A stretch of 18,909 bases of DNA from Candidatus Vogelbacteria bacterium CG10_big_fil_rev_8_21_14_0_10_51_16 (GCA_002774795.1 PCYI01000027.1:1321-20229), one strand, 5' to 3'; counted from the first letter of the stretch, positions 1 to 7,145 are shown. Notes: generated from the sequence alone by a model not told the origin. Numbers and translations: made by a program.

Positions 1-46
1 CACCCTGGCTAGGAGAGGGAAAGAACTCACATTTCGTAACTCAAAG
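1..46 (-). repeat. Dispersed GC-rich intergenic element, partial copy
   Basis: Read on the minus strand this stretch gives CTTTGAGTTACGAAAT, then a spacer, then CCCTCTCCTAGCCAGGGTG. The same order of words occurs on the plus strand at 9455-9500 and 18811-18860. This copy is therefore inverted relative to those two and may run off the window edge. It lies just upstream of the kinase gene. It looks like a terminal segment of a small non-coding repeat. Its origin is not known to me. Confidence 0.6.
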
Positions 47-74
47 ACTACTCACTACTAACTACCCACTATCT

Positions 75-1055
75 ATGTACGATTTTCTCGCCCTTGGCGA
101 CACTGTCACCGATGCCTTCATCCGCCTGAAGGACGCGCAGACTCACTGCAACATAAAAACAGATACCTGCGAGCTTTGCGTGCGCTTCGGCGACAAAGTG
201 CCGTACGAGTCGGTGCAGGTCCTCCCGGGGGTCGGCAACCCGGCCAACGCCGCCGTGGCCGCCGCGCGCCTCGAACTAAAAAGCGGGCTTGTCACAGACC
301 TTGGTGACGACCGCGAGGGCGACGAGTGCGCCGCGGTTTTTGAGCGTGAAAAAGTGGCGGCCGACTTTGTCCGCCGCCACAAAGGCATGAAGACGAACTA
401 TCACTACGTGCTGTGGTACGAGGCCGACCGTACCATTCTCGTAAAGCACGAGGAGTACCCATACGCCATGGCCGATATCGGCGAGCCGCGCTGGCTCTAC
501 TTTTCGTCGCTCGCCCAAGGCACGGAGGCCTACCACGACGAGATTGCGGACTACCTTGAAGCGCATCCTGCCATCAAGCTCGCCTTCCAGCCGAACACCT
601 TCCAGATTCTCGAGAGCAAACGGCTCTCCCGCCTCTATCAGCGAGCCGAAGTGGTGGCCTGCAACGTGGAGGAGGCGCAAAAAATCCTCAAGACAGATGA
701 GCGCGACTTGGCCAAACTTCTAGACAGCATGCACACTCTCGGCCCAAAGATAGTTCTCATCACCGACGGCCCCAAGGGGGCGTACGCTTCGGACGTCGCA
801 CAGGCCTGGTTTATGCCCCCCTATCCTGACCCGGCCCCGCCGGTAGACCGCACCGGGGCGGGCGATGCTTTTGCTTCTACTTTTGTGGCCGCTCTCGCCT
901 TGGGTGAGCCGTTGCAAACGGCTTTAGCCTGGGCGCCCATAAACTCCATGAGCGTAGTGCAAAAAGTGGGCGCGCAGGAGGGCCTACTCACCCGGGCGGA
1001 AATACAAAAGTGGCTTGCCTCGGCGCCAGGCGATTACCAACCTAAAGAAATATAA
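75..1055 (+). CDS. PfkB-family (ribokinase-like) sugar kinase
   Basis: This is a predicted cytosolic ATP-dependent kinase of the PfkB/ribokinase fold, 326 residues, the usual family length. The N-terminal sugar-binding segment is seen as PGVGNPANAA (residues 51-60) followed by GLVTDLGDDREGD (71-83). An NVEEA segment follows at 197-201, then LITDGPKGA (228-236). The signature DRTGAGDAFAS (258-268) carries the catalytic base Asp264 in the anion hole. The substrate cannot be read from the sequence. Ribokinase, adenosine-kinase-like or other sugar kinases are all possible, and the convergent pentose phosphate genes favour a pentose or related sugar. The ATG follows a run of ACTA/CACT words with no Shine-Dalgarno motif. 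The stop lies one base before the next gene, so the two are probably co-transcribed. Confidence 0.9.
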   Translation: MYDFLALGDTVTDAFIRLKDAQTHCNIKTDTCELCVRFGDKVPYESVQVLPGVGNPANAAVAAARLELKSGLVTDLGDDREGDECAAVFEREKVAADFVRRHKGMKTNYHYVLWYEADRTILVKHEEYPYAMADIGEPRWLYFSSLAQGTEAYHDEIADYLEAHPAIKLAFQPNTFQILESKRLSRLYQRAEVVACNVEEAQKILKTDERDLAKLLDSMHTLGPKIVLITDGPKGAYASDVAQAWFMPPYPDPAPPVDRTGAGDAFASTFVAALALGEPLQTALAWAPINSMSVVQKVGAQEGLLTRAEIQKWLASAPGDYQPKEI

Positions 1056-1056
1056 C

Positions 1057-1425
1057 ATGCCGACCACAGATCAACCGGAGACCAACATTGATTTTGCCGA
1101 CCTTCGAGCAAAACTGCCGGAATTAAAACAGCGGATGGAAAAATTGCTCGTCGGAGTGAAGCCAGCTTCACGCCTGCACCATATTTCCAAAAATTTGTAC
1201 TTTATAGCCGAAGGGAACAGTACACGTGATGATGGGGACCCTGATGAATTTGAAGCGGCACGAAATGCGATAGATACCTTAACTACATATCTCGATCTGC
1301 TCGAACAATATCTGGAGATTCTCAAGAGTGAAGCAGATACCCAACAAGACCCGAACAATAAAATACCGTCGTTGGCGGCATATGTTCAAAGCCTCATCCC
1401 TTCAGACAATCCGGGACAAGAGTAA
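1057..1425 (+). CDS. Unknown small acidic helical protein coupled to the kinase
   Basis: This is a predicted soluble protein of 122 residues with no signal peptide or membrane segment. I chose the ATG one base after the kinase stop. An in-frame start 14 codons earlier would lie inside the kinase gene and is less likely. The middle is rich in Leu, Glu and Lys (RAKLPELKQRMEKLL, then a long helix around LDLLEQYLEILKSEAD), which suggests an alpha-helical or short coiled-coil fold. The C-terminus is polar and ends PSDNPGQE. I do not recognise a family. The one-base spacing points to translational coupling with the kinase, so a linked function is plausible but unproven. Confidence 0.75.
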   Translation: MPTTDQPETNIDFADLRAKLPELKQRMEKLLVGVKPASRLHHISKNLYFIAEGNSTRDDGDPDEFEAARNAIDTLTTYLDLLEQYLEILKSEADTQQDPNNKIPSLAAYVQSLIPSDNPGQE

Positions 1426-1656
1426 GCCGTAACCCTTGGTAGTCCGGTCGGTCAATCTGGTCAAACCACATCTAAACCGGACGAACCCAAAATTTTGAAA
1501 GTGGCGCGTCTTTTGGTGTACCATTGGGAAGCGCCTCTTCTTCGTGCTCGTAAAACACATACTCTTCCAAGGTTCGCGGTGCTTCGCAAGCCCGAACACC
1601 TTCATTTTCGCGCCCTTATGGTGCTTATATGTGGCACCCACAACAATCTTCTCCAT
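1394..1656 (-). pseudogene. Decayed DUF1653-like gene (frameshift plus in-frame stop)
   Basis: From ATG 1656 the reading begins MEKIVVGATYKHHKGAKMKV and reaches GLAKHRE, which resembles the start of the short DUF1653 family (tYkHhKG...vlglAkHsEtlEe). At about 1570-1573 the frame breaks. Shifting one base restores LEEYVFYEHEEEALPNG and then SKFWVRP, the expected rest of the family. A GAAACC to GAACC single-base deletion would explain the shift. In the restored frame a TAG at 1472-1474 interrupts before MWFDQIDRPDYQG, where the family has WVRPxxMF. Two lesions make a pseudogene more likely than a sequencing error. The 3' remnant overlaps the end of the plus-strand gene. The family call is from memory of the motif. 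Confidence 0.7.
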
Positions 1657-1686
1657 GACTAATATAAACAAAGTCGCTTATACGTC

Positions 1687-1724
1687 GATCCCCGTAGCAG
1701 AAGCTAGTCGGGGTATTCTGACGT
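1687..1724. terminator. Hairpin between convergent genes
   Basis: ATCCCCG and CGGGGTAT-type arms, enclosed by ACGTC and GACGT words, form a GC-rich imperfect stem in the spacer between the convergent kinase and transketolase units. There is no clean T-tract, so a terminator role is only plausible. Confidence 0.3.
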
Positions 1725-1731
1725 CCTCCAA

Positions 1732-1756
1732 TAAATAAACCTCTGAAGTTTATTTG
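1732..1756 (-). terminator. Possible terminator after transketolase C-half
   Basis: AAATAAAC and GTTTATTT arms flank a 7-base loop ten bases downstream of the transketolase C-terminal gene's stop. The arms themselves provide T-rich sequence on the minus strand. The stem is AT-rich and weak, so termination is uncertain. Confidence 0.35.
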
Positions 1757-1763
1757 TGGATAA
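1755..1763 (-). promoter_or_regulatory. Perfect DnaA-box 9-mer (TTATCCACA)
   Basis: The minus strand reads TTATCCACA, the consensus DnaA box, directly after the stop codon of the transketolase C-terminal gene. It is one of three perfect copies in the window, all in non-coding sequence. Binding by DnaA is inferred only from the motif. Confidence 0.35.
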
Positions 1764-1765
1764 AG

Positions 1766-2743
1766 TCAAAAACCTTTTGCGACCGCCAGTATCGCCTTCG
1801 CGTCGAGGCCGTAGTGGGCGATGAGCTCGTCCGGTGTCCCAGACTGGCCAAATTGGTCACGGACCCCGATAAACCTGACGGGAACGGGAAAATTTTCCGC
1901 CAGAAATTCCGCGACGGCGCTTCCCATGCCACCGGCCACCTGATGCTCCTCGATGGTGACTACCCGACCCGCCCGACGAGCCACGTCAAGCACCGCTTCG
2001 CGGTCAAGTGGCTTTATGGTGTGCAGATTTAAAACGAGCGCCTCAATCCCCTCTTGCGCCAACTGCCGCGCCGCCAAAAGAGCTTGGTAGGTAAGCGAGC
2101 CGCACACCACTAGCGCCACGCTTGGGTGCTCCGCGTCCACAAGAAGATTGGAGCGGCCAAGCTCAAAAGGAGTGTCGAGGGTGGTAATTGCGGGTGTTTT
2201 TTCGCGAGCGAGTCGGAGATATGCGGGGCCGACATGCTTTGCAAGAGCGAGGGTGGCTTTACGCGCCTCGATAGCGTCACATGGGGCCACTACTGTCATT
2301 CGCGGCAAGACCCGCATGAGGGCAATGTCTTCGAGTGCCTGATGAGTTCCCCCATCCGGGCCGACGGAGACGCCAGCGTGCGAGCCCACCACTTTTACGT
2401 TCGCATTATTGTAAGCAATAGTCGTGCGAATCTGCTCCCAGTTACGCCCGGGACTGAACATGGCGTAAGAGGAACAAAAAGGAATCTTGCCCATAGCGGC
2501 CATACCAGAGGCCACCGTCACCAGATTTTGCTCGGCCACTCCCACCTCCACGAAACGCTCTGGAAACTCATCGGCAAAGGCGTCCATTTTGGTGGACTCG
2601 GTCAGGTCAGCGCACAGCGCCACCACTCTGTAGTCATCTTTTCCCGCCTGCAATAAACCTTCGCCGAACCCGGCACGGATAGGGCGTTGGTCTACGTCGA
2701 TATCGAAGAGCTTCGGATTAGGTTTTTGAGTATGGTTCAGCAT
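1766..2743 (-). CDS. Transketolase, C-terminal subunit
   Basis: This is the second half of a split transketolase (325 residues). It supplies the pyrimidine-binding and C-terminal domains to a thiamine-diphosphate enzyme moving two-carbon units between ketose and aldose phosphates in the non-oxidative pentose phosphate pathway. The segment VEVGVAEQNLV (66-76) holds the invariant Glu71 that activates the cofactor. A conserved loop follows at FSPGRNWEQIRT, then GPDGGTHQALED, and the C-terminal domain has IKPLDREAV and EEHQVAGGMGSA. The length is typical for the stand-alone half. It lies 43 bases downstream of the N-terminal half, across a spacer of CACAAA words, with no Shine-Dalgarno motif. It ends in UGA, which argues against UGA recoding. 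Confidence 0.95.
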   Translation of the reverse strand: MLNHTQKPNPKLFDIDVDQRPIRAGFGEGLLQAGKDDYRVVALCADLTESTKMDAFADEFPERFVEVGVAEQNLVTVASGMAAMGKIPFCSSYAMFSPGRNWEQIRTTIAYNNANVKVVGSHAGVSVGPDGGTHQALEDIALMRVLPRMTVVAPCDAIEARKATLALAKHVGPAYLRLAREKTPAITTLDTPFELGRSNLLVDAEHPSVALVVCGSLTYQALLAARQLAQEGIEALVLNLHTIKPLDREAVLDVARRAGRVVTIEEHQVAGGMGSAVAEFLAENFPVPVRFIGVRDQFGQSGTPDELIAHYGLDAKAILAVAKGF

Positions 2744-2786
2744 TCTTTGGAGTTTTGTGCTATTTGTGTTTTGTGCTTTTTGCCAA

Positions 2787-3653
2787 CTACTGGTGTTCGC
2801 TTGTTATTTTCTCCCCCAGCGTCCGTAACTCATGTAGCGCTCTCTCTCCCTCCTCCTTGCTCGGTGGCTTACCATGCCACTCATAATGCTTTTCGGCGAA
2901 GCTAACGCCTTTGCCGGGAATGGTGTGGGCAATGATGACGGTCGGCTTTTCAAAGATCGCTTTAGCTTCGTGTACGGCCGCCACAATCTGCTCCATGTTA
3001 TGACCGTCCACCGCGAGCACATGCCAATTGAACGCCTCCCACTTGGCCCGTAGCGGCTCAAGCGGCATCACCTCCTCGGTAAAGCCGTCAATCTGTATAT
3101 TGTTGCGGTCGATAATGGCAATCAGGTTGCGTAACCGCTCCCTGCCGGCGAGCAAAAGCGCCTCCCAGGTGTTACCCTCGTCGTGCTCGCCGTCCGACAT
3201 CAGGCAGTAGAAGGTGCGCCCGCTCTCGTAGCCATCGCGGGCATCAGCAAGCGCCATGCCGACCGCCTGCGAAAGACCGCTACCAAGGGGCCCAGAGCTC
3301 GTCTCCACCATAGGTAAAAAGTCGCGGTGGGGATGTCCCTGAAGACGGCTACCAAATTTGCGTAGCGTCTGCAACTCCGCGATGGGAAAATAGCCGGCAT
3401 GCGCCATGGTCGCGTAAAATACAGGACAGATGTGGCCGTTCGAGAGCACTAAGCGGTCGCGCCCCTCCCAGGCTGGGCGGGTTGGGTCATGCCGAAGTAA
3501 ATGAAAATAAAGGGCCGTAAAAACATCGGCCATTCCCAAAGGGCCGGCGGTGTGCCCGGAGCCCGCCTCCACCAGCATAGAAATAACAGACTCGCGAATA
3601 TCATTGGCCCGCGCCTCAAGAGCGACGCGCTCATTGTCAGACAGATAGCTCAT
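2787..3653 (-). CDS. Transketolase, N-terminal subunit
   Basis: This half (288 residues from the chosen ATG) binds the diphosphate of thiamine diphosphate and pairs with the C-terminal subunit encoded next. GSGHTAGPLGMADV (31-44) contains His34, and SNGHICPVFYA (71-81) and GSRLQGHPHR (101-110) carry further active-site histidines. SDGEHDEGNTWEA (153-165) through to DRNN (182-185) is the metal and diphosphate motif. The usual first Gly of GDG is Ser here. I placed the start at MSYLSDNE because the family begins about 15 residues before the first conserved helix. A longer version would add 13 residues. The chosen start overlaps the upstream 129-residue gene by 17 bases, implying coupled translation. 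Confidence 0.95.
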   Translation of the reverse strand: MSYLSDNERVALEARANDIRESVISMLVEAGSGHTAGPLGMADVFTALYFHLLRHDPTRPAWEGRDRLVLSNGHICPVFYATMAHAGYFPIAELQTLRKFGSRLQGHPHRDFLPMVETSSGPLGSGLSQAVGMALADARDGYESGRTFYCLMSDGEHDEGNTWEALLLAGRERLRNLIAIIDRNNIQIDGFTEEVMPLEPLRAKWEAFNWHVLAVDGHNMEQIVAAVHEAKAIFEKPTVIIAHTIPGKGVSFAEKHYEWHGKPPSKEEGERALHELRTLGEKITSEHQ

Positions 3654-4026
3654 GTGGTTCTTCGTTAGACACATCCATCTCATAGAGCTCACGACGAGCG
3701 GCGGCCACCATGCCTCGGTTTTTCAAATCATCCGCAAGACAGGCGAACTCTCGACGCACACCCGGAAGGGGCCGCATATCTTCTCCAAGATACTTCTCGC
3801 GATAAGCTTTGATTTCCGGAATAGTGATAGTTCCGTCTTGCAGTTTTTCAAAAAGAGTTATCTCTTCTTCTCCGTAAACGGTAAAATCCAAGCCTCGTGG
3901 GTATCGCGCCAGTCCTTCGGGAGTGTCTTGAAAAGCAATCAGGTGCTCGACCATCATCAGTTTTCTATTTTCTGGAAAAGGTTTGTCGCCTGCTGTTTCT
4001 TTTTGTTTCTCTGTGAATTCACTCAT
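3637..4026 (-). CDS. Unknown 129-residue protein inside the transketolase operon
   Basis: This is a soluble, charged protein with no signal or membrane segment. It begins four bases inside the rpe stop (ATGA overlap) and runs 17 bases past the transketolase N-half start, so it is locked into the operon. Visible segments are a polar Lys/Glu N-terminus, a hydrophobic MMVEHLIAFQ helix (24-33), an RGLDFTVYGEEEITLF strand/helix region, and a C-terminal helix rich in Arg and Ala (RGMVAAARRELYEMD). I do not recognise a family. The overlaps suggest a role with the epimerase or transketolase, such as an assembly factor, regulator or small metabolic subunit. That is inference from context only. Confidence 0.8.
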   Translation of the reverse strand: MSEFTEKQKETAGDKPFPENRKLMMVEHLIAFQDTPEGLARYPRGLDFTVYGEEEITLFEKLQDGTITIPEIKAYREKYLGEDMRPLPGVRREFACLADDLKNRGMVAAARRELYEMDVSNEEPHELSV

Positions 4027-4739
4027 AATTTTTTAAACTTATAAATAGCCTCCTCCACGTTCGCTGTCCGCCAAAGAGCACTCCCGACCACAAGCTGGTT
4101 GGCGCCGGCGGCGATGAGACGCGGAGCATTCTCCAAGGAAACTCCCCCGTCGATACTTATTGTAGCACGGGCATACTTGCGCCGCACCGCTTCGATCTTG
4201 GGATAAATGGTTTCGCTGAATGGAGCACCGTATGCGCCGATTCTGGGTATGGCCATCAGTTGCACGAAAGCAAGAGGTTGCACCAAAGATTCCAGTACCT
4301 TGACCGGTGTCTCGAGCTTAAGAGCTACTCCTAACTCGACCAGGGGGTGAGCCGAGTGGCTGTGGTCGCGCTCTTTGCGCGAAACACCTATCTCGTGGCA
4401 TCTTCCAAAAAGTTCGTTTATGTGCGGAGTCGCTTCGTAGTGAAAAAGGAGTCGCTTCGCTCCAGAGGTAACCCATCTCTCTATTCCCGTCTCGGGATTT
4501 TCAACCATTAGATGAAGCTCCACTTTGGCATGGGGGGCCGGACGCTCTAAAAGCTCGTGCAGTGAGGCCGGATCCTCCGCGTGTTTATAAGGCCAAGTCG
4601 CGGGCTGTGCGAAAAGTCCATCGGCCACATCTACTTGCACCCAGTCCACAAGCGACTTCACTCTTTCGTACTTCGCACGAATATCCGCCAAGCGAGCACC
4701 AAGAATGGCGGGGACGATGGTGGTGGGTTTGGGGGACAT
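4023..4739 (-). CDS. rpe: Divergent ribulose-phosphate 3-epimerase-like protein
   Basis: This 238-residue TIM-barrel protein should interconvert ribulose 5-phosphate and xylulose 5-phosphate in the cytosol. Family landmarks are VPAIL (9-13), WVQVDVADG (33-41), VELHLMVENPE (73-83), and IDGGVSLENAPRLIAAGAN (196-214) followed by VVGSALW. Three of the four usual metal ligands are visible (Asp37, His76, Asp197), but the first, normally His, is Gln35. The usual NPGFGGQ phosphate loop is replaced by IPRIGAYGAPF (164-174). A charged His-rich insert, RKERDHSHSAHPL (121-133), lies before the strand GVALKLETP. It may be a divergent active epimerase or a relative with another sugar substrate. Family membership is fairly sure; the exact reaction is less so. 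Confidence 0.8.
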   Translation of the reverse strand: MSPKPTTIVPAILGARLADIRAKYERVKSLVDWVQVDVADGLFAQPATWPYKHAEDPASLHELLERPAPHAKVELHLMVENPETGIERWVTSGAKRLLFHYEATPHINELFGRCHEIGVSRKERDHSHSAHPLVELGVALKLETPVKVLESLVQPLAFVQLMAIPRIGAYGAPFSETIYPKIEAVRRKYARATISIDGGVSLENAPRLIAAGANQLVVGSALWRTANVEEAIYKFKKL

Positions 4740-4814
4740 GTAAGTTGAGGCTGTAGAAAAAGTAAACGTCCTATGTTTGAGAGGCGCTCGCAGGGTTGTG
4801 CGACAAAGGCGTCA

Positions 4815-4901
4815 TCTAAGCACGAAATCATAAATCTGAAGCCCCGACGTTTCGCCAAGGGCGAAACGTCGGGGCTTCAGATTTATGATTTCGTGCTTAG
4901 A
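4815..4901. repeat. Perfect 42-bp palindrome with 3-base loop
   Basis: Positions 4815-4856 are the exact reverse complement of 4860-4901, leaving only AAG (4857-4859) as a loop. The outer part of each arm is AT-rich (CACGAAATCATAAATCTGAA) and the inner part GC-rich (GCCCCGACGTTTCGCC). It fills the spacer between the rpiB stop and the rpe start. There is no T-tract on either side, so it is not a standard terminator. It could be a miniature mobile or REP-like element, an RNA-processing hairpin, or an assembly-generated inversion. Confidence 0.9.
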
Positions 4902-4932
4902 ATCCCAGTGGTCATTTTCCTACAGTCTCAGT

Positions 4933-5394
4933 TTATATCTCCCCCGTCATCTCATCCATCTTGTGCAAGCGCGCATCATGCCTCCCGCCCTCGTATGGAG
5001 TTTCGAGCCACACGCGCACGGCCTTTTCGGCCTGCTCCACCGAAAGAAATCGCGCGCCCAAAGAAAGCATGTTCGCGTTGTTATGGGCGCGTCCAAGACG
5101 CACAATTTCGGGGTCCGGCCCATAATATACAGTAGCTCGCACCCCATCAAGCCTGTTCGCTGTAATCGCTTCACCCTCACCGGAACCGCCGAAAACTATA
5201 CCCCGCGTAGTATCTACATTATCAGCTTCAGCAACCGCTTTTGCCACTGGCAAAACAAAGTCCGGGTAGTCGTCGCCCGCAACATTCTCATCCGCGCCAA
5301 AATCCATCACTTCGTGACCTTGTTGCAAAAGCCACGACTTAATAGCCTCTTTAAGCAAGAAACCGGCATGGTCTGAACCGAGGTAAAGTTTCAT
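4933..5394 (-). CDS. rpiB: Ribose-5-phosphate isomerase B
   Basis: This 153-residue enzyme interconverts ribulose 5-phosphate and ribose 5-phosphate and is the first gene of the pentose cluster. GSDHAGFLLK (6-15) is the family N-terminal motif, and HNNANMLSLGAR and YEGGRHDARL are the C-terminal phosphate and substrate segments. Where the E. coli enzyme has the catalytic Cys (ICGTG), this protein reads FGGSGEGEAITANR, so the Cys is missing. This matches the Mycobacterium-type variant, in which Glu75 acts as base, and the residue here is also Glu75. It should therefore be active. No Shine-Dalgarno motif precedes the ATG. The downstream spacer holds the 42-bp palindrome. Confidence 0.95.
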   Translation of the reverse strand: MKLYLGSDHAGFLLKEAIKSWLLQQGHEVMDFGADENVAGDDYPDFVLPVAKAVAEADNVDTTRGIVFGGSGEGEAITANRLDGVRATVYYGPDPEIVRLGRAHNNANMLSLGARFLSVEQAEKAVRVWLETPYEGGRHDARLHKMDEMTGEI

Positions 5395-5442
5395 AAATAA
5401 GAGTAGTCAGATGTCTATTAATCACGGAACTCCTAAAATTGC

Positions 5443-5519
5443 AGTCTTTGCGAGCGAAGCGAAGCAATCTAGGGACTAGGGCATAATTTCTGGATTGCTT
5501 CGCTTCGCTCGCAAAGACT
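5443..5519 (-). terminator. 27-bp perfect inverted repeat after gatB, likely terminator
   Basis: Positions 5443-5469 pair exactly with 5493-5519 around a loop of about 20 bases. The arm contains GCGAGCGAAGCGAAGCAATC, a type of word I recall as a common dispersed repeat in diverse bacteria. On the minus strand the stem is followed by GCAATTTTAGGA, a short T-tract, so it could end the gatB transcript. It lies 18 bases beyond the gatB stop. Confidence 0.65.
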
Positions 5520-5536
5520 AGTTTTGTAATTTACAG

Positions 5537-7054
5537 TCATATGTCAGAGGTGATACCGAGCTTTTCGGCGAACATCTTTCGGAGGACGGCCGGGTTGGCA
5601 CTCCCTTTTGTTTCGCGCATTGCTTGACCGACCAAGAATTGCAGGGCAGCCAGCTTGCCGCCTCGCACATCGGCGGCCACACTTTCGTTTGCGGTAATTA
5701 CATCATGGACAACCACACTAAGGGTGCCCTCGTCGCTCTTCTGCATCAGACCATTTGTCTCGGCGTAGGCACGAGGTGAGCCACCTGTAGCAAAAAGCGC
5801 CAACAAAATATCCTTGCCGGCCCGCGAAGAAATCTCCCCATCAGCAAGCATGCATATTAGCTTGGCAAACTCGGCAGGAGTGATGGCAATCAAGCGGTCT
5901 GTCGCTTCATCTTCGCCGAGGTCTGCCCGCGGGTCCTCCGCCTTCATGAGGGCCATAAGGTCGGAGGTGATGTAGTTAGCCGCGAGGGCCACGAACCCCT
6001 TCTCCCCTTCTTTACCTTTCACGGTCTCCTCAAAAAAACTTCCAAGAAAATGGTCGCCCACAAAAATCTCCGCCGCTTCGTCTTTAAGCCCAAAAACAGT
6101 CTTTAGTCGCTCGCGCCTCTCCCACGGAAGCTCCGGTAGTGTTTCGCGCAGGTTGGCAAACTCGGGGCACCCGCTCAACTTCAGTTTGGGCAAGTCCGGG
6201 TCCGGAAAATAGCGATAGTCGTGCGAGCTCTGCTTTTCTCGTTGCGAATAGGTGGCTTGCTTGGCATCATCCCAACCCCTCGTTTCTTGCCTAATAGTAC
6301 CACCCGCTTCGAGCTCTTTAACTTGCCGAGCCAATTCGTACTCAATCGCCTTTTCCACCACCTTAAATGAGTTCAAATTTTTCACTTCAACCTTCGTCCC
6401 TAGTGTTTGCATCTTTTCGCGTCCTTCCGCGTCCGTTCCGCGTGTGTCTGCGGAAGCCAACATATCGGGCGCCTTAGCGACCGAAATGTTGGCTTCAACG
6501 CGCATCTCCCCTTTATCCATATTAGCATCTGATGCTCCTAGATAACGCAGGAGAAGTTGGAGCTCGCGAGCAAAGTCGCTGGCCTGCTTAGCCGAAGTGA
6601 TAACCGGCTCCGTCACTAACTCCATCAAGGGCACCCCTGCGCGATTAAAATCCACCACGCTTTCAGTGGCCGAAAGGTGTTGGTTGCGGGCTGCATCCTC
6701 CTCGAGGTGCACGCGAGTGATTGCCACTCCGTTTAAGGAGCCGCCGGAAACGAGTGGATACTTGTACTGACTAATCTGGTACCCCTTGGGAAGGTCCGGA
6801 TAAAAGTAGCTCTTGCGGTCGAACTCGGTGAAGTCGGCCAGAGTGGCACCAAGAGCGGTGCCTACGCGTAAAACATGTCGTACGGCCGCCTTGTTGATGA
6901 CAGGCAGTGTCCCGGGATGCGCCATGCAAATCGGGCAGATGTTCACGTTCGGCCGCTTTTCATCCGGGTCGTTGCGCGAGTCACAAAACATCTTGGTGCG
7001 CGTCTTTAGCTCCGCGTGAACCTCAAGACCGATGGTGGGCAGGTATTTAGCCAT
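5537..7054 (-). CDS. gatB: Asp/Glu-tRNA amidotransferase subunit B
   Basis: GatB (505 residues, slightly longer than the usual 475-490) is the tRNA-binding kinase subunit of GatCAB, which converts Glu-tRNA(Gln) to Gln-tRNA(Gln) and/or Asp-tRNA(Asn) to Asn-tRNA(Asn). The N-terminus has GLEVHAEL (9-16), then a Cys-rich NICPICMAHPGTLPV loop. YFYPDLPKGYQISQYKYPL and RAGVPLMELVTEP are diagnostic. The MRVEANISV region and the YRYFPDPDLP block complete the catalytic cradle. The C-terminal YqeY-like tail ends in VGQAMRETKGSANPAVLRKMF. gatA and gatC are not in this window. A minus-strand TATAGT lies 8 bases upstream of the ATG, so the transcript may be leaderless. Confidence 0.97.
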   Translation of the reverse strand: MAKYLPTIGLEVHAELKTRTKMFCDSRNDPDEKRPNVNICPICMAHPGTLPVINKAAVRHVLRVGTALGATLADFTEFDRKSYFYPDLPKGYQISQYKYPLVSGGSLNGVAITRVHLEEDAARNQHLSATESVVDFNRAGVPLMELVTEPVITSAKQASDFARELQLLLRYLGASDANMDKGEMRVEANISVAKAPDMLASADTRGTDAEGREKMQTLGTKVEVKNLNSFKVVEKAIEYELARQVKELEAGGTIRQETRGWDDAKQATYSQREKQSSHDYRYFPDPDLPKLKLSGCPEFANLRETLPELPWERRERLKTVFGLKDEAAEIFVGDHFLGSFFEETVKGKEGEKGFVALAANYITSDLMALMKAEDPRADLGEDEATDRLIAITPAEFAKLICMLADGEISSRAGKDILLALFATGGSPRAYAETNGLMQKSDEGTLSVVVHDVITANESVAADVRGGKLAALQFLVGQAMRETKGSANPAVLRKMFAEKLGITSDI

Positions 7055-7062
7055 ACGAGTAC

Positions 7063-7068
7063 ACTATA
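7063..7068 (-). promoter_or_regulatory. Candidate -10 box for gatB (possible leaderless start)
   Basis: The minus strand reads TATAGT ending 8 bases before the gatB ATG, which would put the transcription start at or beside the start codon. No convincing -35 box lies upstream. The absence of a Shine-Dalgarno motif is consistent with a leaderless mRNA. Confidence 0.3.
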
Positions 7069-7126
7069 ACTCATTTTTAAAAGTTTCGGTAGACAAAAAA
7101 CCAGTTTTTACTTCGTAGACTGTGGG

Positions 7127-7135
7127 TTATCCACA
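7127..7135 (+). promoter_or_regulatory. Perfect DnaA-box 9-mer (TTATCCACA)
   Basis: TTATCCACA is set within the small inverted repeat CTGTGG-GTTAT-CCACAG, between gatB and the hairpin that follows the unknown 290-residue gene. The function is inferred from the motif alone. Confidence 0.35.
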
Positions 7136-7145
7136 GAAATGACAA

